A stretch of 64,000 nt of DNA from Galeopsis tetrahit (lineage: Eukaryota > Streptophyta > Magnoliopsida > Lamiales > Lamiaceae), in NCBI GenBank assembly GCA_963675135.1, contig OY776129.1, positions 5,443,201 to 5,507,200 on the forward strand, written 5' to 3'. Under the pieces are notes generated by a model. It was given only the letters and a program-made list of their open reading frames with translations, made no database searches and had not been told where the DNA came from. Both the position numbers and the translations under genes were made by a program. Positions within the stretch are counted from its first letter, which is position 1. Each line of letters opens with the position of its first letter. This document shows positions 48,659 to 64,000 of the stretch, in pieces.

Positions 48659-51600
48659 GGGAAAATATCAATTTTGGTCACCGAGTTTTACTTCTTTTTA
48701 TATTTGGTCACCCACATTTGATCACTATCAAAATTGGTCACTCACTTATTATATTCTATCAAAATTGATCATTCCGTTAGTCAATCTGTCATTGACTAAC
48801 GGAGAAAGAGTTTTGAGCTCAAAATTTTCAAAACATTAAAAACTTTTGATGCATCTTCTAGAAACTAATGAAACAAACGCAGTAGTAAGAATGAAACATG
48901 TGAAACGCGTTCTCATGCGGAATTTTCATTATATTTATCCTTAAATAGAAAGAATTCTCAAACGTGATTCAATCAACTTGCTGGGTAGTCAAAAAAATTT
49001 CAATAAATTTTTAATAATTATTTAACTCAATTATGAATTCATTTGTTGTTGGTTTACTTTCTAGAACGTGATTCAATCAATTTGCTGGTAGTCAAAAAAT
49101 TTCAGTAAGTTTTTAATAATTATTTAACTCAATTATGAATTCATTTGTTGTTGGTTTACTTTTTATTTTACAGGAAAATGAGAAACTCAAGATAGAATGA
49201 AACTTTGTACTCTTGTTTTTTTTAATTGTACTCTGTTTTTCAATTCTTGGTTTCATATTGAATTTGTATAATAATTGGAGATATAAATTTGGAAAAATAT
49301 CAATTTTGGTCTTTTTGACTACCCAGCAAGTTGATTGAATCACGTTCCAGAAGATGCATGAGAATTATTTCTAATAAAGAATAAATATAATGAAAATTTC
49401 AAGATGCATGAGAATTCTTTTGACCTATTACGGATAAATATAATGAGAATTCCTTCTGATCTATAAGATAAAACTAAGATTCTTCAATGGGTATTCACGC
49501 TCCGGTAGGTTTCACATGTTTCATTCTTGCTACTGCGTTTGTTTCATTAGTTTGTAGAAGATGCATCAGAAGTTTTTAATGTTTTGAAAATTTTGAGCTC
49601 AAAACTCTTTCTCCGTTAGTCAATAACAGATTGACTAACGGAATTATCAATTTTGATAGAATATAATAAGTGAGTGACCAATTTTGATAGTGATCAAATG
49701 TGGGTGATCAAATATGAAAAGAGGTAAAACTGGATGACCAAAATTGATATTTTCCCAAACGTTTTCAAATACTTAAATAATTTACTAAAAACTTAAAATG
49801 TATAAATTACTGAAACTTAAATTGAAATTAAATTTACATATTACCTAAGTTACTAAACTTAAATGGTACATAAGGTCCTAAATTAAATTTAAATATTACC
49901 CAAGGTAATAAATTTAAATTGAAAATTGATTCATTCGTTCCTTCAATAAATTTATATATATAAATGGAATGTCAATAAGCACCGAATTCTAACCCAGGTA
50001 CTAAACCCTAAATAAAAAATACAAAATTATTATATTACACAAGGTACTACATTAAAAGTTTGAATATTAAATTGAAATTGAATTATTCATTCATTAAATA
50101 TAATTATATAAATTGAATTTAAATATTATATGAATTACTAAACTTAAATTGTATATAAAGTACTAAACCCTAAACCTAAATTGAATTTGAATATTATATA
50201 AATTACTAAAACTTTTAAATTGAAAATTGAATATCACATAAGTTACTAAACATAAATTTAAATTGGGTTTGAATATTACATATGACGAATATTTGAACAT
50301 AGAGGGTGAAAATCTGAACAAAGAGTATCATTTTTTGAATTTTTCTCCGAATAATTGATTTTGAGAATGATAATGAGTTTTTATTTCATCATATTTCAAC
50401 TCATACTCACCTATTATTTTCTCTCTCACCATTACATTACTTGAAATGTATCATCAATAATCATGTCTTAGAAGTATAGAAGAATTGAAGAACTAAAGTT
50501 CCAAAAATAACCACTTTCCAAATGTTTATAATTGTCCATAAATAACCTTTATTTTTAAAGTATTTGAAAAAACTCATTGAATTAGATTTCAACTATGAAG
50601 ATACACTATTTCGTGATATATTGCAACTAGCGTTGGAAAAAAATGGTAACATATTTAGACATTTTTTTACTATCATTTTATAAAAGTTATGAGTTAACCT
50701 TGTATAATGGTAATTAATTGAAACTAGTGTAGGGAAAAAATGGTAACATATTTAGACATAAAAAAATCCTTATATAATGGTAATTAATTAATTAAATAGG
50801 TTATTAAACATAAATTTTAAATATAAATTGAATTTAAATATTACATAAGTTACTAAAACTTAAATTTAAATTAAATTTGAATATTATATAATTTACTAAA
50901 CTTAAATCATATATAAAGTACTAAATCCTAAACTTTAAACCTAAATTGAGTTTGAATATTACATAAGTTACTGAAACATAAATTTAAATTGAGTTTGAAT
51001 ATTACATAGAACGAATATTTGAACACAAAGGGTGAAAATCTAAACAAAGAATGTCATTTTTTGAATTTTTCTTCGGATAATTGATTTTGGGAATGATAAT
51101 GAATTTTTACTTTATCATACTTCATGTCATACTCATCTATTATTTTATCTTTCACCATTACATCACTAGAAATGTATCATCAATAATCATTCGTGAAATA
51201 TAGAAGAATTGAAGAACTAAAGTTCCAGGAATAACCATTTTGTAAACTTTTATATTTGCCCATAAATAACCTTAATTTTTAAACTATTTACAAAAACTCA
51301 TTGAATTAGATTTCAACTATGAAGGCACACTATTTCGTGAAATATTGCAACTGGTATACAAAAAAAATGGTAACATATTTAGACATTTTCGTGCTACCAT
51401 TTTATAAAAGTTATGAATTAACCTTGTAATGTATAATGGTACTCCCTCCACTTTTTAATAAGTGTCGTTTTAGCTTTTTTCAACAAATTAAGATTATAAA
51501 TCATGGTCTATATTACCCTTCATTAATTATACTAATTTTAATATAGAAATTTTGTTTGATAAAGAATGTGGTCAAGAATGTAGCTAGTATTAATAAATCA

Positions 51601-54600
51601 AATTATTTTTGGTATAAACAATTTTTGTGGAATTTAATTATGAAAAATATTTATGGTAAATGAATAAGGGTAAAATGGTCAAAATTAAAGAAAAAACTCT
51701 AGAATGACACTTATTTTAAAATTAATTAAAAAGTCAAAGTGACACTTAATAAAAAACGGAGGGAGTAATAAATTGTTGCTAGTGTAGGAAAAAAAAATGA
51801 TAACATATTTAGACATAAAAAATCCTTATAATAATAATTAATTAATTACATAAGTTACTAAATATAAACCTTAAACTTAAATTGAGTTTGAATATTATAC
51901 TAAGTTACTAAAATTTAAATTTAAATTTATATTATATAAGTTACTAAACTTAAACCATATATAAAGTATTAAACCATAAACCTTAAACCTATATTGAGTT
52001 TGAATATTACATAAGTTACTAAAACTTAAAGAAATTAAATTTGAATATAAAGTACTAAACTCTAAACTTTAAATCTAAATTGAATTTGAATATTACATAA
52101 GTTACTAAAACTTTTAAATTGAAAATTGAATATTACATAAATTAATAAAACATAAATTTAAATTGAGTTTGAATATTACATTGAGCGAATATTTGAACAC
52201 AGAGGGTGAAAATCTGAACAAATAATATCTTTTTTTTATTTTTCTCCGGATAATTGATTTTTGAAATATTTGCAACTAGTGTAGAAAAAAAAATGGTAAC
52301 ATATCACTAGAAATGTATAATCAATAATCATTTGTAACTAGTGTAGAAAAAAAAATGGTAATATATTAATTTAGACATTTTCGTGCTATCATTTTATAAA
52401 AGTTATGAGTTAACCTTGTATAATGAACTAGTGTAAAACCCGCGTTTTTAAGCGGGGTTGAAATAAATTTATTATTTAAAAAACATATGTATTTGTAAAT
52501 TCATTATTCTATTAAAAAATAAAAAATAAAATATGATAGTAATATAGATTATATTATATATATAAACAATAATAGAATAAATAATTATAAAGAAATAAAT
52601 ATAATAAATTATAAACTGTGAAAAACTTCCTTGTAGAAATATGATAGCAATATAGATTATATTATACGCTCATGTATTTTTCCATTTAAGTGTAGACAAC
52701 GACTTTTCAATTCACTCTTGATTCTAGATGTTGCAATACATAATTGTCCATGTAAACAAAGGTTTAGGAAGGTACACACCTACCATGGAAAGAGACTGAT
52801 TTTGACTTTTATTTATCGTCATTGCAAAAGACAATAGAAGAGAAAATTGTCTTCTTCAAAATTTTACGGGAGTCATGTCATCTGAAACACTCGATGTCAT
52901 TCTCGGGATAAAACTTTATTACTAACATTTCTTCAATCATTCAAAATAGACATCGATCATGCCTTCTAAATATATCTCTTAGGTTTCGATCAAGTGCCTC
53001 GAAATAAAATGTGTGATCATAACTCAACTTTTAAAAAATGAGTGAATTATGTTGTAGAGATATATGACCTGAGTTTGGAACATGCATGGATGAAATTCTA
53101 CTTAAACTACTCCCTTTAATTTTTTTTTAAATAATTCAATCTCAAGGAGTGTGTGTATAATTCTTTGCTCATCGATCAAACATATACCTAATTACTTTTT
53201 ATATAAATTTTAAATGATATCATATATAAGTATATAACAAATTAACGTAAAAATTGTCAAATTGTGAGATTTGGTTGAAGTTAATTCATAATCAATACAG
53301 TGCATGGTCATGACTCATGAAAGTTGATTAATTCGATTAATAAGTCACAAATCAATATTTGTATAAAATTTAAAATTAAATATTGAAGTATTAAAATTGA
53401 ATATTGATTAATTATCTAACTTTTATTGCTTGCCACATTATCTCTATAGCTTCCTAATTTTCATAAACTCCCTCGATATCTAATTCAATTGCCCTTTTTT
53501 TTTCTTTTTTTTTTTCCGATTAGTCCCTTCCTGGCTTCCTTATTAGGTTGTCACTTCTTAAAATGGTAAAATGTAATTTTATTAATTTTAAATATTTCAA
53601 AATTAAACTGTCATTACTTTTCTCACACAAAATTATATTTTTATCATATTCTCCTCAATTAAATATTGCACCATCAATAAAATAAAATATTTTATTCATA
53701 ATAGTACTAATATATAAACTACTGAGGACAATCAAATAAGGGACGAAAGAAGTAAAACATTTTCAAATATAAATTAATACCATAAATAATTAAATTGATA
53801 AAAGAATACACGGTTTGTTCCTTATTAATGTCTTTTTAGCTATTTAAAAACAAAAAGTTAACAATCTCATAAGTTGAACAATTTCCTAAAAACAAGATTT
53901 TTATATTCTATATCATATCTTAACTATTCTCTTAATTAAAATAATAAATGATTTCCTTAATTAAAAAATTAGTGATAAATTTTCTTTGGTAATAGCAATA
54001 AAATTCATTAATTACAAAATCATAGAGATCATTGGATGATGGTAATTTCCTTAGTTAATAGTAGAATTTTTTAATTGTCTTCCATCATCACGTAGATAAT
54101 TGTATAATTAGTTAGCAAAAATTATGGAATAATCACAGCTAGTCCCCAAAAATTATGGAATTTTTTGGTGTACCCTATAATTTATTAACATGTCTTCAAA
54201 TTTAAATGTTATGGTAACTTTAAAATATTTACTTTAAAATATAAATCAAAATTTAATTAATTTTTTTTTTTTTTAAATTTCAATGGTCATATTATGGAAA
54301 AAAAAATTATTTACTTACTCTAAAATATAAATTAAAATATGTAATAATTATTTTTCAGTCTGTATAATAGGCGGGTCTCACACTGATAATTCTATATTTA
54401 TATGATATACGGAGTATATATCTTGTATTTCATTAATTTCCAATTTAAAAATTCTTATTCAATATTGTAATTAAAATTTGAATTTTTTTACCAAAATTTA
54501 GAAAAATCATTGGCCAATATCCTATATATGGTATATTAATATTAGTGTACTCTTGTATTTCATTAATTTTTCCATTATAAATTCTTGAGCAATCATGTAG

Positions 54601-57600
54601 TTATTGAACGAAATTTGAAACTAATGTAAGAAAAGTTAATTTTTTAAATTAATATGGTATATTAATTACTTTTGTATTTCATTAATTTCCAAATTAAAAA
54701 TTCTTAGCCAATCTTGTGGAATACTTAAATTTTGGTGTCAATAAATTTTTTGATTGATGAAATTCAGTTTCAAATCATGTGAATTTAAGAAATTTCGTGT
54801 ACTATTAAATTTTAGAAGGATAAGTCAACACTTTAAGTTTTCAATATATTTCCATATAATTTTAAATACTAATTTAAGAACATGTGAAATTGTGAATAAA
54901 TGTAAATGGATTGATGAAATTCAATTTCCTAAATATATATATATATATTACAAAATATTCCTATATTATAAGATATATACAATATAAATATTTAGTATAC
55001 ACGCTTCAATCAATCTTTCTACTGTATTTAAAAAAATTGAAGAACTGTATATATCTTATCTTATGCATTACAAATGACTTTATAATTTACATTTTTGTAG
55101 ATATGTATATTGATCGTGAATGAAAAATAAGGAAGGAAAGTGGTTGTTGTTGGGTTTAAGACGCGATATTTGAATTGCTTAACATCTCTCGAATGAAGAA
55201 TTGGAGGTGAAAATCATTATTTCTGTCTAAACAACATTTGAATACACATTAGATTAGAGTATATTAAAATATTCCCCTCACATATCACATATGTATATAT
55301 ACAATACCATATAAAAAAATTAAGATAAACATGATTAGTTAACCTATCAAATCCTTTAGTCACACTATCGAATGGTCAAAATTTATTGTATTTGCTTGAC
55401 GTCCCCTCTCGATATTGCTATAATATACATCGATCTTCAATTTCATGTGCTGCATATATTGATTAGATACATGAAACAATGATAGTGTGATTACATAATG
55501 AAAAGTGTGAAAGGTTGAATGATTTAAATGAAAGAAAAGATATGAGATTTATATAGGAGATGAGAATAAGAATGAAGGGTTAAGATTAAGAGATAAAATG
55601 AATGGATGAGATTAAAAAATAAAGGTTAGAATGAATGAGAATTGAGTATTTTTTTAAATTGAGAGATTTTAGTAGAAGAGTTTGAGGTAGAAGAATATAG
55701 TGGTGACATGTGGCACCTTAGGAGTTTGCAAATATATAGATATAGATTGATACGGAAATGATATAGAGCCCACCAATTGTGCCCACCAGTTTTGCCCACC
55801 GCCTATGTGGCATTACCACGTCAATAAATTCTTATTTATATTTAATTTAAACTTAATCTAATATCAATATTTTATTTTTTTATCCATATCAATATTTTAA
55901 AAAATCTTTTTTTATATTTAATTTAATATTATCTCTATCAAATTACGCTAACTAACGCCATAAATCTTTTCTCAAATCTTTCCATCACCATTAATTTTTT
56001 CTCAAATCTTATATGTGGCGTGAGTTTAATGTAATATTAATATATTATCAAATCTTAATTGAATCTTAGGGTTTACGGTTTTAGGGTTTAGGATTTTAGG
56101 GGTTTAGGGTTTAGGGGGTTTAGGGTTTTAGGGGTTTAGGGTTTAGGGGTTTTAGGGTTTAGGGTTTTAGGGTTTATGAGTTTAGAGGTTTAGAGTTATG
56201 TAAATTAATGTAGTCATTTTTACGGAAATGATATAGATATAAGATGGTGATAGAAAAGATTTAAGAAAAGATTAATGGGTTAGTTACGCATAAAATAAAA
56301 TATTGATATAAGATTTGAGAAAAAATTAATGGTGATGGAAAGATTTGAGAAAAGATTTATGGCGTTAGTTACGCATAAAATAAAATATTGATATAAGTAA
56401 TGGTGATGGAAAGATTTGAGAAAAGATTTATGGCGTTAGTTAGCGTAATTTGATAGAGATAATATTAAATTAAATATAAAAAAAGATTTTTTAAAATATT
56501 GATATGGATAAAAAAATAAAATATTGATATTAGATTAAGTTTAAATTAAATATAAATAAGAATTTATTGACGTGGTAATGCCACATAGGCGGTGGGCAAA
56601 ACTGGTGGGCACAATTGGTGGGCTCTATATCATTTCCGTAGATTGATAATAATGAATTGATGATAATTAATTGAAACTGGTGGAGAAATATTCAAACTCA
56701 ATTTAGGTTTAGGTTTTAGTACCTTATATACCGCTTAAGTTTAGTATCTTTTGTAATGGTAAAATTTTCAATTTAGGATTTAAGGTTTGGTATTCTATGG
56801 TTAGGATTTAGTCTCTATGATATTTAATTTATATATTTTAGAATCACAATTTCAATTTCAATTTACTAACTTATGTAATTTTGAAATTTAATATATAAGA
56901 TTTATATTATTTTGTATTTTAGATAATTTAATATTCAAACTCAATTCAATTTAGGCTCCATTTAGATGAAAGGATTTTTGGTTTATGAATTTTAAATTCA
57001 CAATCCAAATCCACTTAACTTGTTTAGATTAAAAAGTAAATAAATAGATTTTAAATATTTAGATTTGTGCCATCTTTTTTTAAGTTAAAATGAAGAAAAA
57101 TTTAAATTTTCAATAAAATCATGTCATTTGAAGTTACTAAACCCTAAATTGAATTTGGATATTAAGAAGTAAGGGGTGTATCAACCCGCTGGCATAATTA
57201 ATTACAAAAGAAACTCTCTCTTCCGTCAGAGTACTTGTCTCAGAGTTCAATTTTGCAACACTTAGTGTTCAACCTTGCAATACTTAGTGTTCAAATATTT
57301 TAGTTTTAGTAACTTATGTAATATTCAAACTCAATTTCAATTTGTGGTTTATGGGGAATACTTTAAAAAATGTAATATTCAACAATAAAAGAAACTCTCT
57401 CTTCTGTCACAAATATGGTTGTAAACGAATCGAAGCGAATACCACAGTATTTGATTTGTATTCGTGAAAATATTCGTATTCGTTTAATTATCAATTAATA
57501 AATTCGATTCGATATTCGTATGGTTATTCGATACTATTCAATTCGATTTTTTTTAAACAATATTATTCGAATATTCAATTCGAAATTGATTTGTATTCAA

Positions 57601-60600
57601 TATTATTCGATTCGAATTTTATGAAATAATCAATATATTTACCAAATAAAACATTAAACAATAAGAGCTGAACTAAAGATTCAAAAGTTTGAATTAACGG
57701 AACATAAACAATAAAATAAAAGATTTTATAACAATCTTCAAAACATAAGCCTCCAATCTTCCACCAAACTTGTGAATGTTTAATGAGCTCTTCTTGTATA
57801 ACACCTGCATCAAATCATCAATCATAAGAACATAGATAACACTAAACTATCACTTTTTTTATAATCTAAATCAAACCAGATGTGCGTACATGATAGAAAA
57901 CAGAGTATAGATTGAATGTTTTGCCCAGTAAAATGTCATCTAATGAGAAGAAAAAACAATACTCCCTCCGTCTCAACTTAACTTTCATATCTACTTTTTC
58001 GGTCCTTTAGAAACTCTACTCATACAATATCTAAAATATTATATTTAATGTTATTATTTTTATGGTACATACATAAACACAAATAAACTCACATATTTAT
58101 TCTTTTATAAAATTATATCTTAAAATTCTATTTATTATAATAATTTTTAAAAATGAGGTGAACAATAAATATGAAAGTTAAGTTGGAACGTAGGGAGTAT
58201 CAAGTTATCAACCCATTCCAAGAAAACCCGCCCCAAAAAAACAATAATGGGGCACTTATAACCTGCAGCCAAACCATTTCTCTAGAAAGCCAAACCAAAC
58301 TAGAAAACCAAAAACTCATCCAAAAGAAAAAGTGGAGCGGCCGAAGCTATCTCTATAAATTAATAATGTTGGGACCATGAAATTTTATTAATTTAAAAGG
58401 ATATTAAATTATCGATAAATTAATATTTTATTAATTTAAAGAGAGACTTTTTAAATTCGCAAATTTAGTACATATATGTTTTATTGATTATATTCATGCA
58501 TCAACCCATTATTTGTAACTAATTAAATATATTCATGTATAATATCAATTCATTGTATACAATTAACTATTATATTCATAGACGTATGTATCAATTCATT
58601 AAAATTACTTAAATATATATACATGTTTACATTAATTTATTGCATTTAAATAACTATTATAGTCAATTAAATATATTCATGCATGATGAATGAAACATAT
58701 ACTATATAAATCTCAACATGAATTGTAGTAATATTTATGAATTATTAATTTAAAGTTTTAATGGGACCTAGGTTAATAATTTATAGAGGTTTTACTGTAA
58801 TAACAAGAAGAAGCGGGCAAACCCAAGACTCGCAAAAGCATTCAAAACAAATTAACACTTTAATATAAAACCTCAAGAAATCTTGAATTATCTTATTAAT
58901 TCTTCGTGGCTTCATCTTCATAAAAAAGAAACAACCAAACTGAAGAAATACATGAAGTAATGTCGACAGTGTGCGCGCGCCGATGTGGGGGATGGGGCCA
59001 TGGAAGAATTGCGATACGGGTGGAACAGAGAGAATGAGGTTGCGGCGGGTTGGAGAAACTAGGAGAAATGTGAAATTGAAAATGAATTAGGGTTTTGTGT
59101 ACATGTGTGACGCGCGGCTGCAGTGGTAACTTTGGAACTTTGAATTCAAATTGCAAAAACAGAAAAGCAAAAACTGAAAATTAAACCGAAAATTGCAAAC
59201 TAAAAAAAAAACGGTAATGATCTCTATACAGAATCTGTATATACAGATTCATTTATTTGCTTTAATTAATGTTTTATTAATTACTTAATTACCAATATAC
59301 CCTTAATTAGAGATTCTGACTAAATATTAATTAAATACATCACGCGTGCTAATCTCTATACATTAACGCTAATCAAGGCAAGCAATAATACATTAACACA
59401 CGCAGACGGCTGTTTTATTAATTTCTCCAATACCCATAATTATGGCACATCATTACCTCTAGCTATTTTGAAACTTAAATTGTGTTGCAACCATTAATTC
59501 AAGTTTATTCCTTCTCCATCTTCACCATTAATTCCGTTCCTTCTCCATCTTCACCATTAATTCCGTTCAAAAAAAAAATCAACTCTAACATGGCTGATCC
59601 AGAAATGCTCCGATCACTTTTTGGAGATGATTCCGACGACGAAGAGAATATTGAAAGTCACTCGACTCAATCACCTATTCCGACAGTTAGCAATGAGCAA
59701 ATCGTTGTAGAAACTGGAACGATCTTTGGGAGCATTGATGCATTGTTTAGGGCTTATCAGGAACATGCGAGAAGAAAAAGCTTTAGCATTGTCAAACAGG
59801 CTTTGGTGAAAAGGCATGATTCACAACTAAAATACGCTTTGATGGCTTGTGATAAGGGTGGGATTTCTAAGGCAAATAAAGCGTCGAAAAAAATTGATTG
59901 CAAAGCTCGTTTGAATGCGAAGAAACTCGAGGATGGAACTTGGATTGTTAGTAAAATGGTGGATGAGCACAACCATGAAATTAATCCAGTCTTTTCTCCA
60001 TTAATGCCAGCTCATAGGCATTTGAGTGTCCACATGAAGAGGCAATTAGAAGCAAATGATATCGTAGGAATAAGGACATGCAAAAATGTAAGGTTATGTG
60101 AAGTTCAGTCGGGTGGACCAGAAAATATAGGGTGCCTCCCTAAGGACTGTAGAAATTTCATTGAACAACGAAGAAGACTGAGATTAGGTGATGGAGACGC
60201 AGAAGCAATCCGCAAAATGTTTGCTAAACTTCAACTGAGAGATAACAGTTTTTTTCATTTGATGGATATTGATGATGATAATAGGCTACGCAATGTTCTG
60301 TGGTTTCATCCTAGAAGTAAAGTTGCTTACGAAGTGTTTCACGACGTCGTGAGTTTAGACACAACCTATCTCGTGAATAGGTACAAAATTATTTAGGGTT
60401 TTTGTTGTTCATCCGCTTTACGTAATTTTTTAATTTATGGATGCTTACATTAATATTTAGTATTAGGGTTTAGGATTTGTTGTGTTGTTCATCAATTTTA
60501 AGGGTTCGTTTTAGGTTTTGAGTGCATGTTTAATAAATTTTATGTGCATTGTTTTGTTTTTGAAAATTAGGTACAAAATGCCATTTGCAAGCATTGTTGG

Positions 60601-63600
60601 CGTTAATCATCATGGTCATTCGATCTTGCTAGGATGTGCATTGGTGAGCAATGAAAAGGCTGATACGTATAAATGGATTTTTTCGAATTGGTTAGAAGCA
60701 ATGGGTGGCATTCACCCTACTGCCATAATTACGGACCAAGCTGAAACCATTAAGATAGCCATAAGGGAGTTGATGCCGAACACTATTCATCGGTATTGCA
60801 TATGGCATATTCTATCAAAAGTCGGAGAAAAGTTCAAATGGGTTGATGATATTAAATCATGCACCGTTGAATTTAAAGGCCTCGTGTACGACAGCTTAAC
60901 CATTCAGATATTCGAGAGCAAATGGGCTGAGTTCTTGGTTAAATACAGGTTGGAGAATAATGAATGGTTAATAAGTTTATACAATGAAAGGGAGAAATGG
61001 GTTCCAGTTTACTTGTACCACACGTTTTGGGCCGGAATGATATCGACACAACGAAGTGAGGGAATGCATGCTTATTTTGATGATTTTGTTCACTCTAGAA
61101 GCTCGCTCAAACAGTTCATGGAACAATACGATGTTGATATTGGTAATAAGTTTCAGAAGGAATTCCTAGCCGACTTTCAATCGAAGAACAAGGTCATTAA
61201 TTGCATTTCTCAGTTTCCATGGGAGAAGCAATTTCAACGGGCATACACGAATTCTATGTTCAAACGTGTTCAAGAAGAAATACAAAGGTCGCTTTATTGT
61301 CATGTTGTTCAACCAACTGACGAAGAGAGAGCTCAAGATTCGAATGATGTTGGAGTTGAAAAAATTAGGGTTCTTGAAAGATGCATTGTGAACAATTTTT
61401 ATGTCAAGGAATTTACTTATACTGTTGAGTGGAGGGAAGTGGGAGAATACATCAATTGCAATTGCAGGAGGTTTGAGTTCAAGGGGATAATTTGCTCTCA
61501 TATAATGAAGGTGTTGTCATAAAAGGACATCCAAAGTGTGAACGAAAGGTATTTGTTACGCCGATGGAGAAAAGATGTGTACCGACGACATTGCCATATT
61601 TTTGTCGGAGGAGGTTATCCCCACATGACTGATGAGTACAAGAAATACCAAGGAATTGAAAAAGTGTTCCAGCAGGCTGCGGATTTGGCCATGGGAAACA
61701 ATGCGAAGCTGGAGTATGTTGAAAATAGTTGTATGGAGATGAAAAATGCACTGCTTAATTGGAACCCTCCTACAACATCAACCGATGATGATGATGGTGG
61801 TCCCTCAATGAGATCACAAAGTCCTGAAACAGCGGGGAATCCACTGCTAGACCCCCATGTTGCAAGAACAGTGGGACGACCAAGAATTAATCGATACAGG
61901 GCAGCTTCGGAAACACGTGGAAGGGGTGGAACTGGACGTCCACGTGGACGTCCACCTGGAAGTGGTGGACGAGGAAGAGGAAGGGGGAAAGGGGTGAACC
62001 CGGTACAGAACCCGCTACAAGGGGAAGGGGAAGAGGAAGGGGAAGGGGAAGGGGAAGGGGTGAACGTGATGCAAGGGAAATGGATGCAACAGTTCAAGAA
62101 GACAACAATAGTGATCAAAATGTATCAGAATCAGAAGGGAGTTTTAGGTTTTAATTCAGCTATTTCAGTGTAATTCATGCATATTGCTATTTCAGTCTAA
62201 TGTTTACAGTTTAATCCAGCTAAACCCTAACCCAAATTCATACATTAACATACTGAAACATAATTATAATCAAAATTAATACATTAACATACTGAAACAT
62301 TATCATAATCACATTAAGTTCAAAATGCTGAAACATAAACGTCGATTCAAACATAGTATTCAAAAGGTCAACACAAAACACAAAACATAAACACAGAATT
62401 CAAAAGTTATTACGAAACCCTTAAATCCAACCCTCGTCCTCCACCTTGATTGCTTTGTCATGTTTGACGACCGACACATAGAATTTGGACGGAACCTGGA
62501 CATCACGCTCGAAGTGAAGAGTATCTCCTTGGCTAATTCTCAACGTATCCGCAAGCGAGGTCCAACCACTGGTCAATCGACAAATTTCCCTTGGACATGC
62601 GTCAACCCGATGAAACTCGTACCTGCACTCAAACTCAATTCCAGAGTACCCAGCACAAACCGTGATCATCTTCTCCTGGTACCCCAACAGATCAATTACA
62701 TTCCTCGGTAGGTTCTGCAAAAAACAGATGTCAAATAAACCTTCAAAAAAGATAGCAGGAATTTACATATTGGAAACAAAATACCAAACGATTGTGGCAC
62801 TCGGTTGTCTTGCACTTGACTGTAAAAAACCGTTGTGGATTCTGCCGAGTTTCATTTTCGATCTCTTCAGGGTTGTTTCCGATGGTGAATCGTATTTTTC
62901 TTGCGGCTGATCTTGTGGTAGGCATGTTTGCAATTCGAAAAGGGAGAGAGAGAGAGAAAGAGTTTGTAATTCGAAAAAAGGGGAGAGAGAAAGTAGGATT
63001 TGGGGAAGAAAAGTGTGCCACAAGATAAGGTGTATGATGGAATTAGGGTTTTTGCGAAAGGGGAAGGGGTGTATGTGGAAGGGGAAGGGGAAGGGGAAGG
63101 GGTGCATGCGAATGGGGTGAAGAGGTGTATGGTTTGGGAGAAGGAAGATGAACGTGGACAATGGTTAGTGGGGAGTTAATGTTTTTGTTTTATTAAATGA
63201 ATATCCTCCACAATTCATCACCGTTGATGTAATTCAAATAAACTGGTCTTGACCGTCAATTTAAATGCATTTTATTTAGATTTAAAAATCACATCATAAT
63301 CATCATTTATGGAAGGGATTCGACAGACGGTAGACAGATCTTAATTCATCTCCAAGCTCAATCACCGCCGTTGATTAATTTCAGCAAAAAAGATCTAGGC
63401 CGTTCACCTTGTTTGACTTTTAAATTGAATCAAGCAGAATAGCAGATTATCTTCCTTGATCTTCCCCACTTCATCGCCACCGTTGATTTAATTTGAATAA
63501 ATTGATCGTGTCCGTCCCTTCACGTAATACAGCCTGCAGTGCATGGTTTAGGGTATAATATGTAATCATTGCGTCTTGGAAGTAGGGGTTAATTATGGTG

Positions 63601-64000
63601 AATTTCGTCATCAAGAAACGCGTGCATTCATTACGTATTGAAGAGGGTTTACTTGTGGAGGAGAGAAGGAGAAGGAGCTTTAACGTGGAGTGAGTGATTT
63701 ACAACGCGTATTTGATTGTGGATTATAATTAAAGGCCCTAATTAAAAGGTGATTAGTATAGTTAGGGACTAAATACCGATTTCCTAATTTAATTAATTTC
63801 CTAACGCGTATTAGAGGGTATTAAGTTACAAGTGATAATTTAATTACCGTAATTTAATTAATTTCCTAACGCGTATTTACTAAAATATTTTAAATAATCA
63901 TACCACTAAAATATTAGTACAAATTAAATTAGTGAGTGAGTGAGACCTAAGTATTTACAAGTGCACATTTAAAAAAATAAATTAAATTAGTGAGTGAGTG

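Overview
The window is nuclear DNA from a flowering plant, most likely a eudicot. It is very AT-rich and dense in transposons. Multi-exon genes have GT-AG introns, and the element types are plant ones: Helitrons, CACTA, MULE, Stowaway MITEs, plant L1 LINEs, Ty1/copia and Ty3/gypsy remnants. Captured fragments of plant genes and TTTAGGG-type telomere-like repeats agree. I cannot name the species from sequence alone.

Layout. 1-2.8 kb: a CACTA terminus cut into a LINE fragment, then LTR-like debris. 3.07-13.88 kb: three minus-strand Helitrons, each inserted at the 5' end of the one before; the last carries fragments of three unrelated host genes (a kelch protein, probably a PAS/Raf-like kinase, and the chaperonin subunit CCT5). 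13.96-16.17 kb: a foldback element whose long inverted arms contain a 30-bp minisatellite. 16.2-24.3 kb: Ty3/gypsy fragments, a decayed LINE of about 4.7 kb and a MULE transposase pseudogene. 25.46-28.06 kb: a split gene for a DUF914/SLC35F-type membrane transporter, the best host-gene candidate, but with damaged splice sites. 28.4-32.3 kb: a copia remnant, an arabinogalactan-protein-like pseudogene and a 5'-truncated LINE. 32.6-35.9 kb: captured exons of a ULP1-type SUMO protease and of importin-9. 35.9-38.7 kb: LTR retrotransposon fragments. 38.78-43.18 kb: a complete CACTA element with a 3-bp target duplication and a fused, decayed transposase. 43.2-48.2 kb: LTR fragment, possible CACTA relic, a second MULE pseudogene and a MITE. 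48.66-49.76 kb: a MULE-type element with a perfect 9-bp target duplication. 49.8-57.4 kb: AT-rich diverged repeats split by a Helitron (52.43-55.75 kb) that keeps a helicase relic; a TIR element holding telomere-like repeats is inserted at its 5' end. 57.4-64 kb: MITEs, then a FAR1-type transposase gene with one in-frame stop, convergent with a small, apparently intact B3-domain gene.

How the parts work together. Nearly all coding sequence is mobile-element machinery or host exons carried by it. The open biological questions are whether the transporter gene still works, whether the FAR1 and B3 genes form one two-gene element, and whether the chimeric Helitron is transcribed. Family calls rest on reading translated motifs by eye, with no database search.
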